A program made the translations under genes and the position numbers. The notes beneath the pieces are model-generated. The model saw only the letters and a list, made by a program, of their open reading frames with translations, was not told the origin of the DNA and ran no database searches. A stretch of DNA of 32,331 bases from Candidatus Sulfotelmatobacter sp. (GTDB taxonomy: Bacteria > Acidobacteriota > Terriglobia > Terriglobales > Acidobacteriaceae), in assembly GCA_030040965.1 (NCBI GenBank), contig JASHOT010000271.1:1-32331 (forward strand), written 5' to 3'. This document shows, in pieces, positions 1 through 8,010 of the stretch (position 1 is the first letter of the stretch; each line of letters starts with the position of its first letter).

Positions 1-1444
1 AATTTCCGCCATACACACTCGGCGTGTTCATACGCGCCTCGCTGCCCAATCCAAGCACATCCTGGAGCGGCACGATGCTCAAGTTAGCCGGCGAACTGTA
101 CGCCGCGCGAATGAATCCCCAGTGAATGCCGTCTTCCGCACGACCGAGGTAAGCCTCGACGTTGCGCCGTTCCTGCTCCGATGCGCCCGACCTCCACCAG
201 CCCACAGTCGTGTCGTTATCGTGGGTGCCGGTGTACATTACTTTTCCCGCGGCCCGATGAGGCAAATACATATGAGCGCCTTCATCTCCAAAACCGAATT
301 GCAGAACCGACATGCCAGGAATTCGCAGCCGGTCGCGCAGAGCGTGTACTTCGGGTGTGATGTAGCCCAGGTCTTCGGCAAAAAATGGAAGTCCACCGAG
401 GGCTTCCCGAATTTTCACAAAAAGGTCATCACGCGGTCCATCGACCCAGCGGCCGTTTATGGCGGTTGCATCGGGCCCGGGAATCTCCCAGAACTGATCA
501 AATCCGCGGAAGTGGTCGAGCCGAATGTAGTCGCAATTCTGCGTAGCCCAGCGCAACCGCTCAATCCACCACTGGTATCCGCGTTCTTTCATGACGTCCC
601 AGCAATACAGAGGATTTCCCCAGCGCTGCCCCGTCTTGCTGAAAAAATCCGGAGGGACGCCGGCCACGACTTCCGGTTCAAGATTTTCGTTCAGCCGGAA
701 CAGCTCACGGCGGGTCCACACATCGGCGCTGTCGTGATTGACGAAGATTGCGATGTCGCCGACGATGCGAATGGATCGTTCAGAACAATAACGGCGGAGA
801 GATCGCCACTGCTCATAAAAAGCAAACTGAAGAGCCGCGCGAATCTGGAGGTCGGCCTCCAATTCCTTGCGTGTCTGTTCGAGATCGGCAGCTTCGCAGC
901 GCGCCAGGCCACCGGGCCATCGGTTCCAGCAGTCGAGCTTGTGGCGGGCGCGGAGGGCATCAAAGAATACAAAGCTGTCGAGCCACCAGGAATTTTCCGC
1001 GCGAAATTTTTCGAAGCGCTGGCGGGCTTCTGGCGAAGCCGTTCGGATAAAATTTCGTGCCGCCTCAAACAGCAATGGCATTTTACGAGCGAAAACCTGC
1101 TCGTATTCGACGGAGCCCGGTTCATCCGAGCCTTGAGCCGTCGATTCGCTAGCATGCGTGACCGCCGGGCCGAGCGCATCGATCTTGTCGGCGCCGATCC
1201 ATCCTCGTTCGGCCAGGCGCTCAAGACTGATCAGCAGCGGATTTCCTGCAAAGGCCGAGGTCGAAGAATAAGGCGAGTTGCCGTAGCCGAGGGGACCGAG
1301 AGGAAGGACCTGCCACAGAGCTTGCCGGGCAGAGGCGAGAAAATCGGCAAAGCGATAGGCAGCCGGACCGAAATCACCGATGCCGCCGCGGGAAGGCAGC
1401 GATGTGGGATGCAAGAGAATGCCCGCCGCACGTGCAAAAGCCAT
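1..1444 (-). CDS. malQ: 4-alpha-glucanotransferase (GH77), C-terminus cut by window edge
   Basis: Amylomaltase transfers alpha-1,4-glucan segments between malto-oligosaccharides in the cytoplasm. Translating the minus strand from the ATG at 1444 gives 481 residues without a stop. The N-terminus carries the family signature around GILLHPTSLPSRGGIGDFG and PLGPLGYGNSPYSS. The GH77 catalytic set is visible: nucleophile Asp310 in RLDHFRGFDQFWEIP, acid/base Glu357 in FFAEDLGY, and the stabilising Asp409 in GTHDNDTT. VGDIAIFVNHDSADVW is also typical. The reading ends in QDVLGLGSEARMNTP, normally close to the C-terminus of a roughly 500-residue enzyme, so probably only 20-30 residues are missing. The start lies 11 bp after the ppiD-like stop, with AGGGG just upstream inside that gene's end, so the two are probably co-transcribed. 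Identification is secure. Confidence 0.95.
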   Translation of the reverse strand, partial: MAFARAAGILLHPTSLPSRGGIGDFGPAAYRFADFLASARQALWQVLPLGPLGYGNSPYSSTSAFAGNPLLISLERLAERGWIGADKIDALGPAVTHASESTAQGSDEPGSVEYEQVFARKMPLLFEAARNFIRTASPEARQRFEKFRAENSWWLDSFVFFDALRARHKLDCWNRWPGGLARCEAADLEQTRKELEADLQIRAALQFAFYEQWRSLRRYCSERSIRIVGDIAIFVNHDSADVWTRRELFRLNENLEPEVVAGVPPDFFSKTGQRWGNPLYCWDVMKERGYQWWIERLRWATQNCDYIRLDHFRGFDQFWEIPGPDATAINGRWVDGPRDDLFVKIREALGGLPFFAEDLGYITPEVHALRDRLRIPGMSVLQFGFGDEGAHMYLPHRAAGKVMYTGTHDNDTTVGWWRSGASEQERRNVEAYLGRAEDGIHWGFIRAAYSSPANLSIVPLQDVLGLGSEARMNTPSVYGGN

Positions 1445-1455
1445 TGCCGCCGCCG

Positions 1456-3444
1456 CTACATCCCCTGCTCGCTTCCACTACGCGTCAGCAGCTTCATTTC
1501 ATCCTGGTTGATTTTGATCTTGCCCGATTTTTCCATTTGATCGCGCAGGCTGCTGACGAAAAGACCGAACAGTTCCTGTTGCTTACCCTGAAGAATCTGA
1601 TCGCGGATCTGATCGCGTTTCGCGGCAAAATCCGCATCACTGGGCTTTTCGTCATCGAGCAATTGAATGACGACGGCATTTCCGCCGCTGTTAATCGGGC
1701 CGCTGATTTCGCCTGGCTTCATGCTAAAGGCAACCGAAGCCTGCCCGGTCATGGAGCCGATGTCGGGAACTTGTCCGTCCGGCAAAACGAAGTCGCTGGT
1801 TTTCATGGTCGCGCCAAGCTCTTTGGCGGCGCGCTTCAAATCGTGCTCTGCTTTGGCGCGATCGGACAGCTCCCGAATTTTTTGTGCCAGCAGCGTGCTG
1901 GAACGCTCGTTCTTGAATTCCTCCTCGACCCGGCTGTGAATCTCTTCGAATGTGGGAGTGGAGGGCGGCTTGATGCCGAGCAACTGATACACCACAATTG
2001 CACTCGAAGTCGCCGCGACATCCGGAGGAGACTTTTCCTGCGCGGCAAAAACCGCATCGGTCAGCTGCGACGCCGGTCCCAGTCCGGGGAGAAGATCTCT
2101 ACGCGAAAAGTAATCAGAGGTGATCACGGGAATGCCCGCGGCTCCCGCGGCAGCATCCAGCCCTTCCGTGCGCGCCTGTTTGAGCAAGGCGCCGGCTTTC
2201 TTCTGCGCAGCCTGGTCCGCAAGTTGGTGCTTCACGATCGGCTCGATCTCGCTTTTCACTTCATCGAGCGACTTGGTATGCGCTTCCTGTTTATCGTCGA
2301 CGCGAATGATATGGAAACCGTAGCTGCTCTTCACTAAATCGCTGATCTGTCCCTTGGGAAGCGAAAACGCGGCTTTCTCGAACTCAGGAACCGTCTGGCC
2401 GCGACCGATCCATCCGAGTGAGCCGCCTTGCTTCGCACTGCCGGGATCTTCCGAGTATTTCTTCGCCAGTTCTTCGAAGTTCGCACCACCCTTGACTTGT
2501 TTCAGCAAATCTTCAGCGCGATGCTGGGCCTCGGCTACCGCCTTGTCGTCGACCTTCCCATCCGATCCCGGCGTGGGAGTCTTGATGAGAATGTGACTGA
2601 CTTTCACTTGTTCGGGAGTCTTGTATTGATCGCGGTGCTGGTCGTAGTACGTGCGCAGATCATCCTGCGTAACCTGGATTCCTGCTTCGGACTTGTCAAT
2701 ATCAATGACGGCGTACTTGATCTTTCGCTTTTCCGGAACTGAATTGTTATACGAAGCTTTGTGGCTGTCATAAAACGCTTTCAGTTCCTCTTCGGTGGGA
2801 TGCAAGCCTTTCTTGATGTCATCCTGCTTTAGGACCGCGTAATCGAACTTGACCTTCGTGTTCTGCTTGATGAACTGGTCGCGGACTTCTGCCTCGCTGA
2901 CGGTGGCGCTTCCGGAAATGAAGGCCTGCAGCTTGCTCAAGACAATGTCGTCGCCGACCGATTCTTCGAACTTGGCAACGGTAAGGTTGTAGCGAGAGAG
3001 CATGTCTTCATATTCCTGCTCGCCAACAAAAGTGCCTCCAGGAAAGAAAGTGGCGGCGTAGCGACCGTGCTGCAGTTCATCCTTCACTTCTTCCGGAGTG
3101 CTGCGAAATCCCATGCGCTTGGCTTCCGCAAGGAGGGCCTGGCGCGTGATCAACTGCTCGGCGGCACGCTGGGTAAAAAACGGCAGAAGTACGCCCATGT
3201 TTGCGCCGCCCTGCGGCATCTGCTGCTGCAGCATTTGGCGAGCCGTGTCGCGGATCTCTTCGCCGGTAATTTCCGCGCCGGCAACTTGCGCCACGACCCC
3301 GGCCCGCAGTTGACCGCCACCAAAAATCTCGCCACTGATGCCACCGGGAACCAGGGTGATGACCATCGAGGCACAAATAATCAGCAGAACACCACCGAGA
3401 ATAATCTTTGTGGTCTGCCCAGAGGTTTGGAGAAATCGAATCAT
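1456..3444 (-). CDS. ppiD: PpiD/SurA-like peptidyl-prolyl isomerase, membrane-anchored
   Basis: Predicted periplasmic folding chaperone of 662 residues held in the inner membrane by one N-terminal helix (about residues 13-33, IILGGVLLIICASMVITLV). A SurA_N-like helical region follows (about 50-180). The parvulin rotamase domain lies at about 280-385 and shows VKVSHILIKTP, FEELAKKYSEDPGSAKQGG and SSYGFHIIRVDD. The remaining 270 residues look like a second, degenerate PpiC-type segment plus a helical tail, the usual PpiD plan. The ATG at 3444 is preceded by GGAG about 10 bases upstream. An exact TATAAT lies about 38 bp before the start. The gene precedes malQ by 11 bp. The symbol rests on architecture (TM helix plus one clear parvulin domain); a SurA-like name cannot be excluded. 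Confidence 0.88.
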   Translation of the reverse strand: MIRFLQTSGQTTKIILGGVLLIICASMVITLVPGGISGEIFGGGQLRAGVVAQVAGAEITGEEIRDTARQMLQQQMPQGGANMGVLLPFFTQRAAEQLITRQALLAEAKRMGFRSTPEEVKDELQHGRYAATFFPGGTFVGEQEYEDMLSRYNLTVAKFEESVGDDIVLSKLQAFISGSATVSEAEVRDQFIKQNTKVKFDYAVLKQDDIKKGLHPTEEELKAFYDSHKASYNNSVPEKRKIKYAVIDIDKSEAGIQVTQDDLRTYYDQHRDQYKTPEQVKVSHILIKTPTPGSDGKVDDKAVAEAQHRAEDLLKQVKGGANFEELAKKYSEDPGSAKQGGSLGWIGRGQTVPEFEKAAFSLPKGQISDLVKSSYGFHIIRVDDKQEAHTKSLDEVKSEIEPIVKHQLADQAAQKKAGALLKQARTEGLDAAAGAAGIPVITSDYFSRRDLLPGLGPASQLTDAVFAAQEKSPPDVAATSSAIVVYQLLGIKPPSTPTFEEIHSRVEEEFKNERSSTLLAQKIRELSDRAKAEHDLKRAAKELGATMKTSDFVLPDGQVPDIGSMTGQASVAFSMKPGEISGPINSGGNAVVIQLLDDEKPSDADFAAKRDQIRDQILQGKQQELFGLFVSSLRDQMEKSGKIKINQDEMKLLTRSGSEQGM

Positions 3445-3480
3445 GTTCTTGTTACTCCAGAGAAGTAGAGCGAATTTTTT

Positions 3481-3486
3481 ATTATA
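3481..3486 (-). promoter_or_regulatory. Candidate -10 box for the ppiD-malQ transcript
   Basis: Reading the minus strand, a perfect TATAAT sits in a short AT-rich patch 37-42 bases before the ppiD-like ATG. No good TTGACA-like hexamer is present at 16-18 bp spacing (the sequence there is close to GGTGCT), so the -35 is weak or the promoter uses another sigma factor. The remaining 240 bp up to the divergent GH2 gene hold no ORF I would support. They contain TTGAAA at 3624-3629, a possible -35 for the GH2 gene without a convincing -10. Confidence 0.4.
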
Positions 3487-3727
3487 AACTAGCGAGCGCG
3501 ATCAGCACCGAAGCGGCCGCTCCAGATGTGATTGTCAACAGATCTTCTCGGCGATGGATCTTTGGGAAGATGACACGGCACGCTCCGGAAGCAGCCCGTC
3601 GATTCGGCAGAAAATTTCCGCTATTGAAACGAATTAATAGAAGTGTTATCCATTCTGCGGGGATTTTTCGCATCGTTTCGTGCATCACTCCCCGGATCAC
3701 ATTGAAGACATCTCTGACAGGAGCTCC

Positions 3728-6466
3728 ATGAAATCAGGCCGGCGATCGGCAGTCGCTCTTTTCTTGTTGTTTGCGGAATTCTTCCTGGCACAATGCATTT
3801 CACATCACCCGCTCCTGGCGCAGGAGGCAGCCGTTTCCAAGCCAGCCAGCGATTCTCGCCTTGTTCTACGCGAGAACTGGGAACTGCAAACGTCGGCAAA
3901 GGTGGATGCCAAGGGCGAGATCATTTCGACGCCGCGTTTTTCGCCCACCGGATGGCATCGGGCAACCGTGCCCACGACGGTCGTTGGCGCTCTGGTCAAA
4001 GACAAGACGCTTCCCGATCCGTTCTTCGGCATGAACCTGCGCAGTTTCCCGGGGATGAATTATCCGATCGGGGGCAATTTTTCGAATATTGCGATGGCGC
4101 CCGACAGTCCCTATGCCGTTTCGTGGTGGTATCGCAATGCGTTTGCGGTGCCGGCGGCATACAAAGGAAAAACGATCTGGCTTAAATTTGATGGCATCAA
4201 CTACAAGGCCAATATCTGGCTCAATGGAAAACAGATTGCGAACTCCGACGAGGTCGCGGGCGCGTGGCGCACATATGAATTCAACGTGACAGACGCAGCC
4301 AAACCTGGCGAAGAAAATGTGCTCGCGGTGCAGGCCTATGCGCCGACCGAAAACGATTTGGCCATCACCTTTGTCGATTGGAATCCCGCGCCGCCCGACA
4401 AAAACATGGGCCTGTGGCGCGAAGTTTATCTCGCCACGAGCGGACCGGTTGCGGTGCGATATCCAACGGTTGTTTCCAAGGTGAACTCTCCCGCGAACGA
4501 TCAGGCGCGACTGACAGTGACGGCGCAGGTGAAGAACGGGACCACTATGCCGGTGGCGGGCACGCTGAAGGGACGGATCACCAACATAATACGGAGCAAG
4601 CTGGAGATCCTCGATTTCGAGCAGCATCTGGAACTCGCACCCAATGAGGCACAGGACGTCACTTTTGACCCCGACAAGTTCGCACAGTTGGTGTTGGCAC
4701 ATCCGAATCTGTGGTGGCCCAGGCAGATGGGCGAGCCGCATCTTTATTGGCTCGATTTGAACTTTGAGATCGACGGTCAGGTCAGCGATCATTCGCACAC
4801 CGAATTCGGGATTCGCGAAATCACCTCGGACTTCAACTCCGTTGGCGGACGCGCCTTTCACATCAACGGAAAAAACATCCTGATTCGCGGCGGAGGATGG
4901 ACGCCGGACATGATGCTGCGCCAAACTTCCCAGCGGCTGAACGACGAATTCAACTATGTGCAGGATATGGGGCTGAACACCATCCGCCTCGAAGGAAAGC
5001 TGGAGACCAAAGAGTTCTTCGATCTCGCCGATCGCAAAGGCATTCTGGTCATGGCCGGGTGGTGCTGCTGCGATTTCTGGGAGCGCTGGCCGCGCTGGAA
5101 GCCGCAGGATTTCGAAATCGCCAAACAATCGCTGCGCGATCAGATCTATCGCCTGCGCAGTCATCCCAGTCTGGTGATGTGGCTGAACGGCAGCGACAAT
5201 CCGCCGCCGCCGGATGTCGAGCAGATGTATCTGGACATCGAAAAAGAATTGTTATGGCCGAATCCTGTCCTCTCTTCGGCGACGGGAAAGAAGACAAGCG
5301 TTACAGGAAACAGCGGCGTGAAGATGAGCGGACCGTATGAATACATAGCGCCGAGCTATTGGGAAACGGATACGCCCGAGGGACAACCCGGACGGAGACT
5401 GTGCAATCCGGGAGGCTGCGGTGGCGCCTATGGCTTCAACTCGGAAACCAGCATGGGGCCGGCGGTTCCGCCGGTGGAGAGCATTCGGGAAATGGTCGGC
5501 ACGGATCACATGTGGCCGATCGATGACGTGTGGAACTATCACGCCGGGGGCGGCGAATTCAAGACGATCAACGTGTTCAGCCAGGCGCTTGCCAATCGTT
5601 ACGGAAAATCCGACAGCGTGCAGGATTTCTCTATCAAGTCGCAGATGCAGACTTATGAAGGCGTGCGTGCCATGTACGAGGCCTACAGCCGCAATAAGTA
5701 CGAATCGACCGGCGTGATTCAGTGGATGCTCAACAATGCGTGGCCTTCGATGATCTGGCATTTGTACGACTACTATCTGCGGCCCGGCGGCGGATATTTC
5801 GGTGCCAAGCGCGCCATGGAGGCCCTGCATCCCATTTACGGCTATGACGATCATTCCATCTGGGTGGTCAGCAGCCAATATGAAGATGCCAAGGGGCTGA
5901 AGCTGACGACGAAAATCTATAACCTCGACATGACGGAAAAGTTTTCGCAAGAGAACACGCTGGATGCTCCCGCCGACAGCACGGCGAAAATTTTTTCTCT
6001 GCCCGATGTCGCGGGATTATCTCCCACGTATTTCCTCGTGCTTCGACTCGAGGACTCTGCCGGTAAGTTGGTCGGTTCGAACTTCTACTGGCTCTCCACC
6101 AAACCGGAGACTCTCGACTGGGCGAAAACGACGTGGTGGATGACGCCGACCGCGCAATACGCCGACTTCACGGCGATCTCGCAGCTGCCCAAAGTGAAGC
6201 TGCGAGTCACCGATCGCACTGAGCGCAAGGGCGAAGAAGCGGTTACGCACGTAACTGTAGAGAATCCCAGCAAAAACCTTGCCTTCTTCGTGCGACTGAA
6301 GGTCGATAAAGGCGAGAAGGGCGAAGAAATCCTGCCCGTCGTCTGGGAAGACAACTACATCTCGCTGCTGCCAGGCGAAAAGCGTGAAGTCACCGCGACG
6401 TACCGTTCAGCAGAACTGGGGGCAGTGAAACCTTCCGTCGAAGTCAGCGGATGGAATGTGGAGTGA
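3728..6466 (+). CDS. Secreted GH2 exo-beta-D-glucosaminidase-like enzyme
   Basis: Probable exo-acting hydrolase removing glucosamine or a related beta-linked sugar from oligosaccharides in the periplasm or outside. I take the ATG at 3728, not an in-frame one at 3680: AGGAG ends six bases before it, and the protein then opens with a normal signal peptide (MKSGRRSAVALFLLFAEFFL, cleavage after LLAQ). The 912 residues follow GH2 order: a jelly-roll sugar-binding domain (about 100-200, with IWLKFDGINYKANIWLNGKQ), immunoglobulin-like domains, a TIM barrel (about 350-680) and C-terminal beta domains. The acid/base region reads WLNGSDNPP with Asp490 where most GH2 enzymes have Asn-Glu. The nucleophile is Glu573 in GFNSETSMGP. 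This Ser-Asp/Glu pairing is the hallmark of the CsxA exo-beta-glucosaminidase branch (Asp469/Glu541 in the Amycolatopsis enzyme). It stands alone between divergent ppiD and convergent APC genes. Substrate is inferred. Confidence 0.88.
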   Translation: MKSGRRSAVALFLLFAEFFLAQCISHHPLLAQEAAVSKPASDSRLVLRENWELQTSAKVDAKGEIISTPRFSPTGWHRATVPTTVVGALVKDKTLPDPFFGMNLRSFPGMNYPIGGNFSNIAMAPDSPYAVSWWYRNAFAVPAAYKGKTIWLKFDGINYKANIWLNGKQIANSDEVAGAWRTYEFNVTDAAKPGEENVLAVQAYAPTENDLAITFVDWNPAPPDKNMGLWREVYLATSGPVAVRYPTVVSKVNSPANDQARLTVTAQVKNGTTMPVAGTLKGRITNIIRSKLEILDFEQHLELAPNEAQDVTFDPDKFAQLVLAHPNLWWPRQMGEPHLYWLDLNFEIDGQVSDHSHTEFGIREITSDFNSVGGRAFHINGKNILIRGGGWTPDMMLRQTSQRLNDEFNYVQDMGLNTIRLEGKLETKEFFDLADRKGILVMAGWCCCDFWERWPRWKPQDFEIAKQSLRDQIYRLRSHPSLVMWLNGSDNPPPPDVEQMYLDIEKELLWPNPVLSSATGKKTSVTGNSGVKMSGPYEYIAPSYWETDTPEGQPGRRLCNPGGCGGAYGFNSETSMGPAVPPVESIREMVGTDHMWPIDDVWNYHAGGGEFKTINVFSQALANRYGKSDSVQDFSIKSQMQTYEGVRAMYEAYSRNKYESTGVIQWMLNNAWPSMIWHLYDYYLRPGGGYFGAKRAMEALHPIYGYDDHSIWVVSSQYEDAKGLKLTTKIYNLDMTEKFSQENTLDAPADSTAKIFSLPDVAGLSPTYFLVLRLEDSAGKLVGSNFYWLSTKPETLDWAKTTWWMTPTAQYADFTAISQLPKVKLRVTDRTERKGEEAVTHVTVENPSKNLAFFVRLKVDKGEKGEEILPVVWEDNYISLLPGEKREVTATYRSAELGAVKPSVEVSGWNVE

Positions 6467-6473
6467 GGGGAAT

Positions 6474-6557
6474 TTGTAATCGGGTAATTTTGTAATTTGG
6501 TAATTTGAAAACCGTCAGACTCCGAGACGTTTTCAAACTACAGATTGCCCGATTACC
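6474..6557. repeat. Imperfect long palindrome between convergent genes, possible bidirectional terminator
   Basis: The gap between the GH2 and permease stops is built of repeated TAATTTG/TAATCGGG words. The core 6504-6537 pairs TTTGAAAACCGTC with GACGTTTTCAAA (one bulged C) around a nine-base loop. Outside it, GTAATCGGGTAATTTTGTA (from 6477) pairs imperfectly with TACAGATTGCCCGATTAC (6539-6556). The whole segment could therefore form one long hairpin in either transcript. It resembles short interspersed palindromes common in acidobacterial intergenic DNA (general knowledge, not checked). It could end transcription from both sides. Confidence 0.6.
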
Positions 6558-6569
6558 AATTACGAACGG

Positions 6570-7955
6570 TTAACTGTCGCTGAAATCGATCATCACCGGC
6601 GCGGAGCGGAACCAGTTCGTCTTGTATCCCACGTAGAGGATGCCGATGGCAAACCAGATGCCGCCGACGGTCTTGGCCAGGTTGTTCAGGTTCCACCAGA
6701 TGTAGCCGCACACCAGAAAGCCAATCAACGGCAGAACGGCATCCTGGACAAGACGCCAGCGTTGTCCGTTCTTCTGCGCCTGCACGGTGAATTGCCAGAA
6801 GCAAGCCAGGTTGACTCCGGTGAACGCGAGGAACGCGCCAAAGTTCAACAGTTCGCCCGCGTGCTCGTACGCGTTGCCAATGTGGTAGAGCAACTCAGCT
6901 CCGGCGAAGGCGAGAGCACCGATCAGCAGGATATTGTTGGTCGGTGTGCTGGTTCCCGGCTTGAGCTTACCGAAGAATTTCTTGGGCAGCACCCCGTCGC
7001 GTCCCATGCCGAAGAGCAACCGTGCCGCGCCCAGCGTTCCAGTTAGCCCGCTGCCGAAGGCGGCGACAATCAGAATGGCTCCCATGGCGTTGAAGAGAAA
7101 CTTCCCGCCGACTCGGCTGCAGATGTCCATGAATGCTGTCTCGAGATTCGGAAAGGAGCGCCAGTCGGGCCATACGCGCGCGCCCAGATATGCCTCGAAT
7201 GCACTGCATACACCGGCGAAGATACAGGTCAGAACCACGGCCAGCAAGACGTTGCGTTTGGGATTCTCCACGTCTTCGGCCAGCGTGGTGACGCCGTCGA
7301 ATCCGATGTAAGTGAGCGCCGCGAACGAGGTAGCGACCTTGACCTTTCCCCAGTTAAAGGTGGACGGATCGTAAATCGGTTGCAGAGAGAACAGCCCTGC
7401 CCATCCCTGCCCGCCGTAAAGAAACTTGATGGCCAGCACGACAAACGCAGCAACCACGATCGTCATGACTGCGAGCAGAATCTTGTTCGCGTTCGCCGAC
7501 GCCTTCACTCCGATCAGATTCAAAACCGTCATCACGCCGGCGATCAAGAGCGCCCACACAATGTAAGGAACTTGCTGCACATAGCGCTCGTGGAGGGCGG
7601 TCGAGATCCACACGGTGTTGATGAGTGGCTGCAAGAGGTAGTCGAGAATCATCGCCCAGCCGGCCAGGAAGCCAAGATGCGGATTCAGTCCTTTGCCCAC
7701 ATACGTGTAGGCCGAACCGGCAGTGGGATAGAGCGTGCCCATCCGCCCGTAACTGACGGCGGTAATCAGCATCGCAAACAGCGCGATCAGAATGATAGTG
7801 ACGAAGTGACCGTCGGAAAGTTTCTGGGCGACTCCGTAGAGCGGCACGGGCGCGATGGGCTGAATGAGAACGATGCCGTAGAAGATCAGATCCCAAAGAG
7901 TCAGTGTGCGGCGCAGACGCGGCACAGCGGAGGTTGCGGCGGTCGAGGTTTCCAT
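6570..7955 (-). CDS. APC-superfamily amino acid/polyamine permease
   Basis: Inner-membrane secondary transporter of 461 residues with about 12 hydrophobic segments, the normal size for the amino acid-polyamine-organocation family. The N-terminus (RRTLTLWDLIFYGIVLIQPI) leads into a broken first helix, and GTLYPTAGSAYTYVGKGLNP is a typical APC loop after helix 2. SFAALTYIGFDGVTTLAEDV followed by NPKRNV is the conserved helix 6 region. The start is the ATG at 7955; no strong Shine-Dalgarno is visible. The gene lies 55 bp downstream of the CRTAC1-like gene on the same strand and could share its transcript, although a GAAACGTTTC palindrome in that gap could also mark separate control. The substrate cannot be read from the sequence; amino acid or polyamine uptake is the family expectation. 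Confidence 0.88.
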   Translation of the reverse strand: METSTAATSAVPRLRRTLTLWDLIFYGIVLIQPIAPVPLYGVAQKLSDGHFVTIILIALFAMLITAVSYGRMGTLYPTAGSAYTYVGKGLNPHLGFLAGWAMILDYLLQPLINTVWISTALHERYVQQVPYIVWALLIAGVMTVLNLIGVKASANANKILLAVMTIVVAAFVVLAIKFLYGGQGWAGLFSLQPIYDPSTFNWGKVKVATSFAALTYIGFDGVTTLAEDVENPKRNVLLAVVLTCIFAGVCSAFEAYLGARVWPDWRSFPNLETAFMDICSRVGGKFLFNAMGAILIVAAFGSGLTGTLGAARLLFGMGRDGVLPKKFFGKLKPGTSTPTNNILLIGALAFAGAELLYHIGNAYEHAGELLNFGAFLAFTGVNLACFWQFTVQAQKNGQRWRLVQDAVLPLIGFLVCGYIWWNLNNLAKTVGGIWFAIGILYVGYKTNWFRSAPVMIDFSDS

Positions 7956-7999
7956 TGGTCCGGTTATTGGATTATGGAACGGTCGGAATTGTCAATGTT

Positions 8000-8009
8000 G
8001 AAACGTTTC
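8000..8009. promoter_or_regulatory. Perfect GAAACGTTTC palindrome before the permease gene
   Basis: A ten-base perfect palindrome sits in the 55-bp gap between the CRTAC1-like stop and the permease start, 45 bp before the permease ATG. Its AAACGTTT core is the general form of LacI-family operators, and a similar near-palindrome occurs at 18966-18977. An exact eight-base core is expected about once by chance in a window of this size, so this is only a candidate. Confidence 0.2.
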
Positions 8010-8010
8010 T

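Noticed and set aside
122-1540. 472-residue ORF on the plus strand
   Set aside because: It is antisense to malQ, has no domain, and arises from GC-rich codon use in the real gene.
3866-5164. 432-residue ORF on the minus strand
   Set aside because: It is antisense to the GH2 gene, rich in Arg/His/Ile with no recognisable family and no ribosome site.
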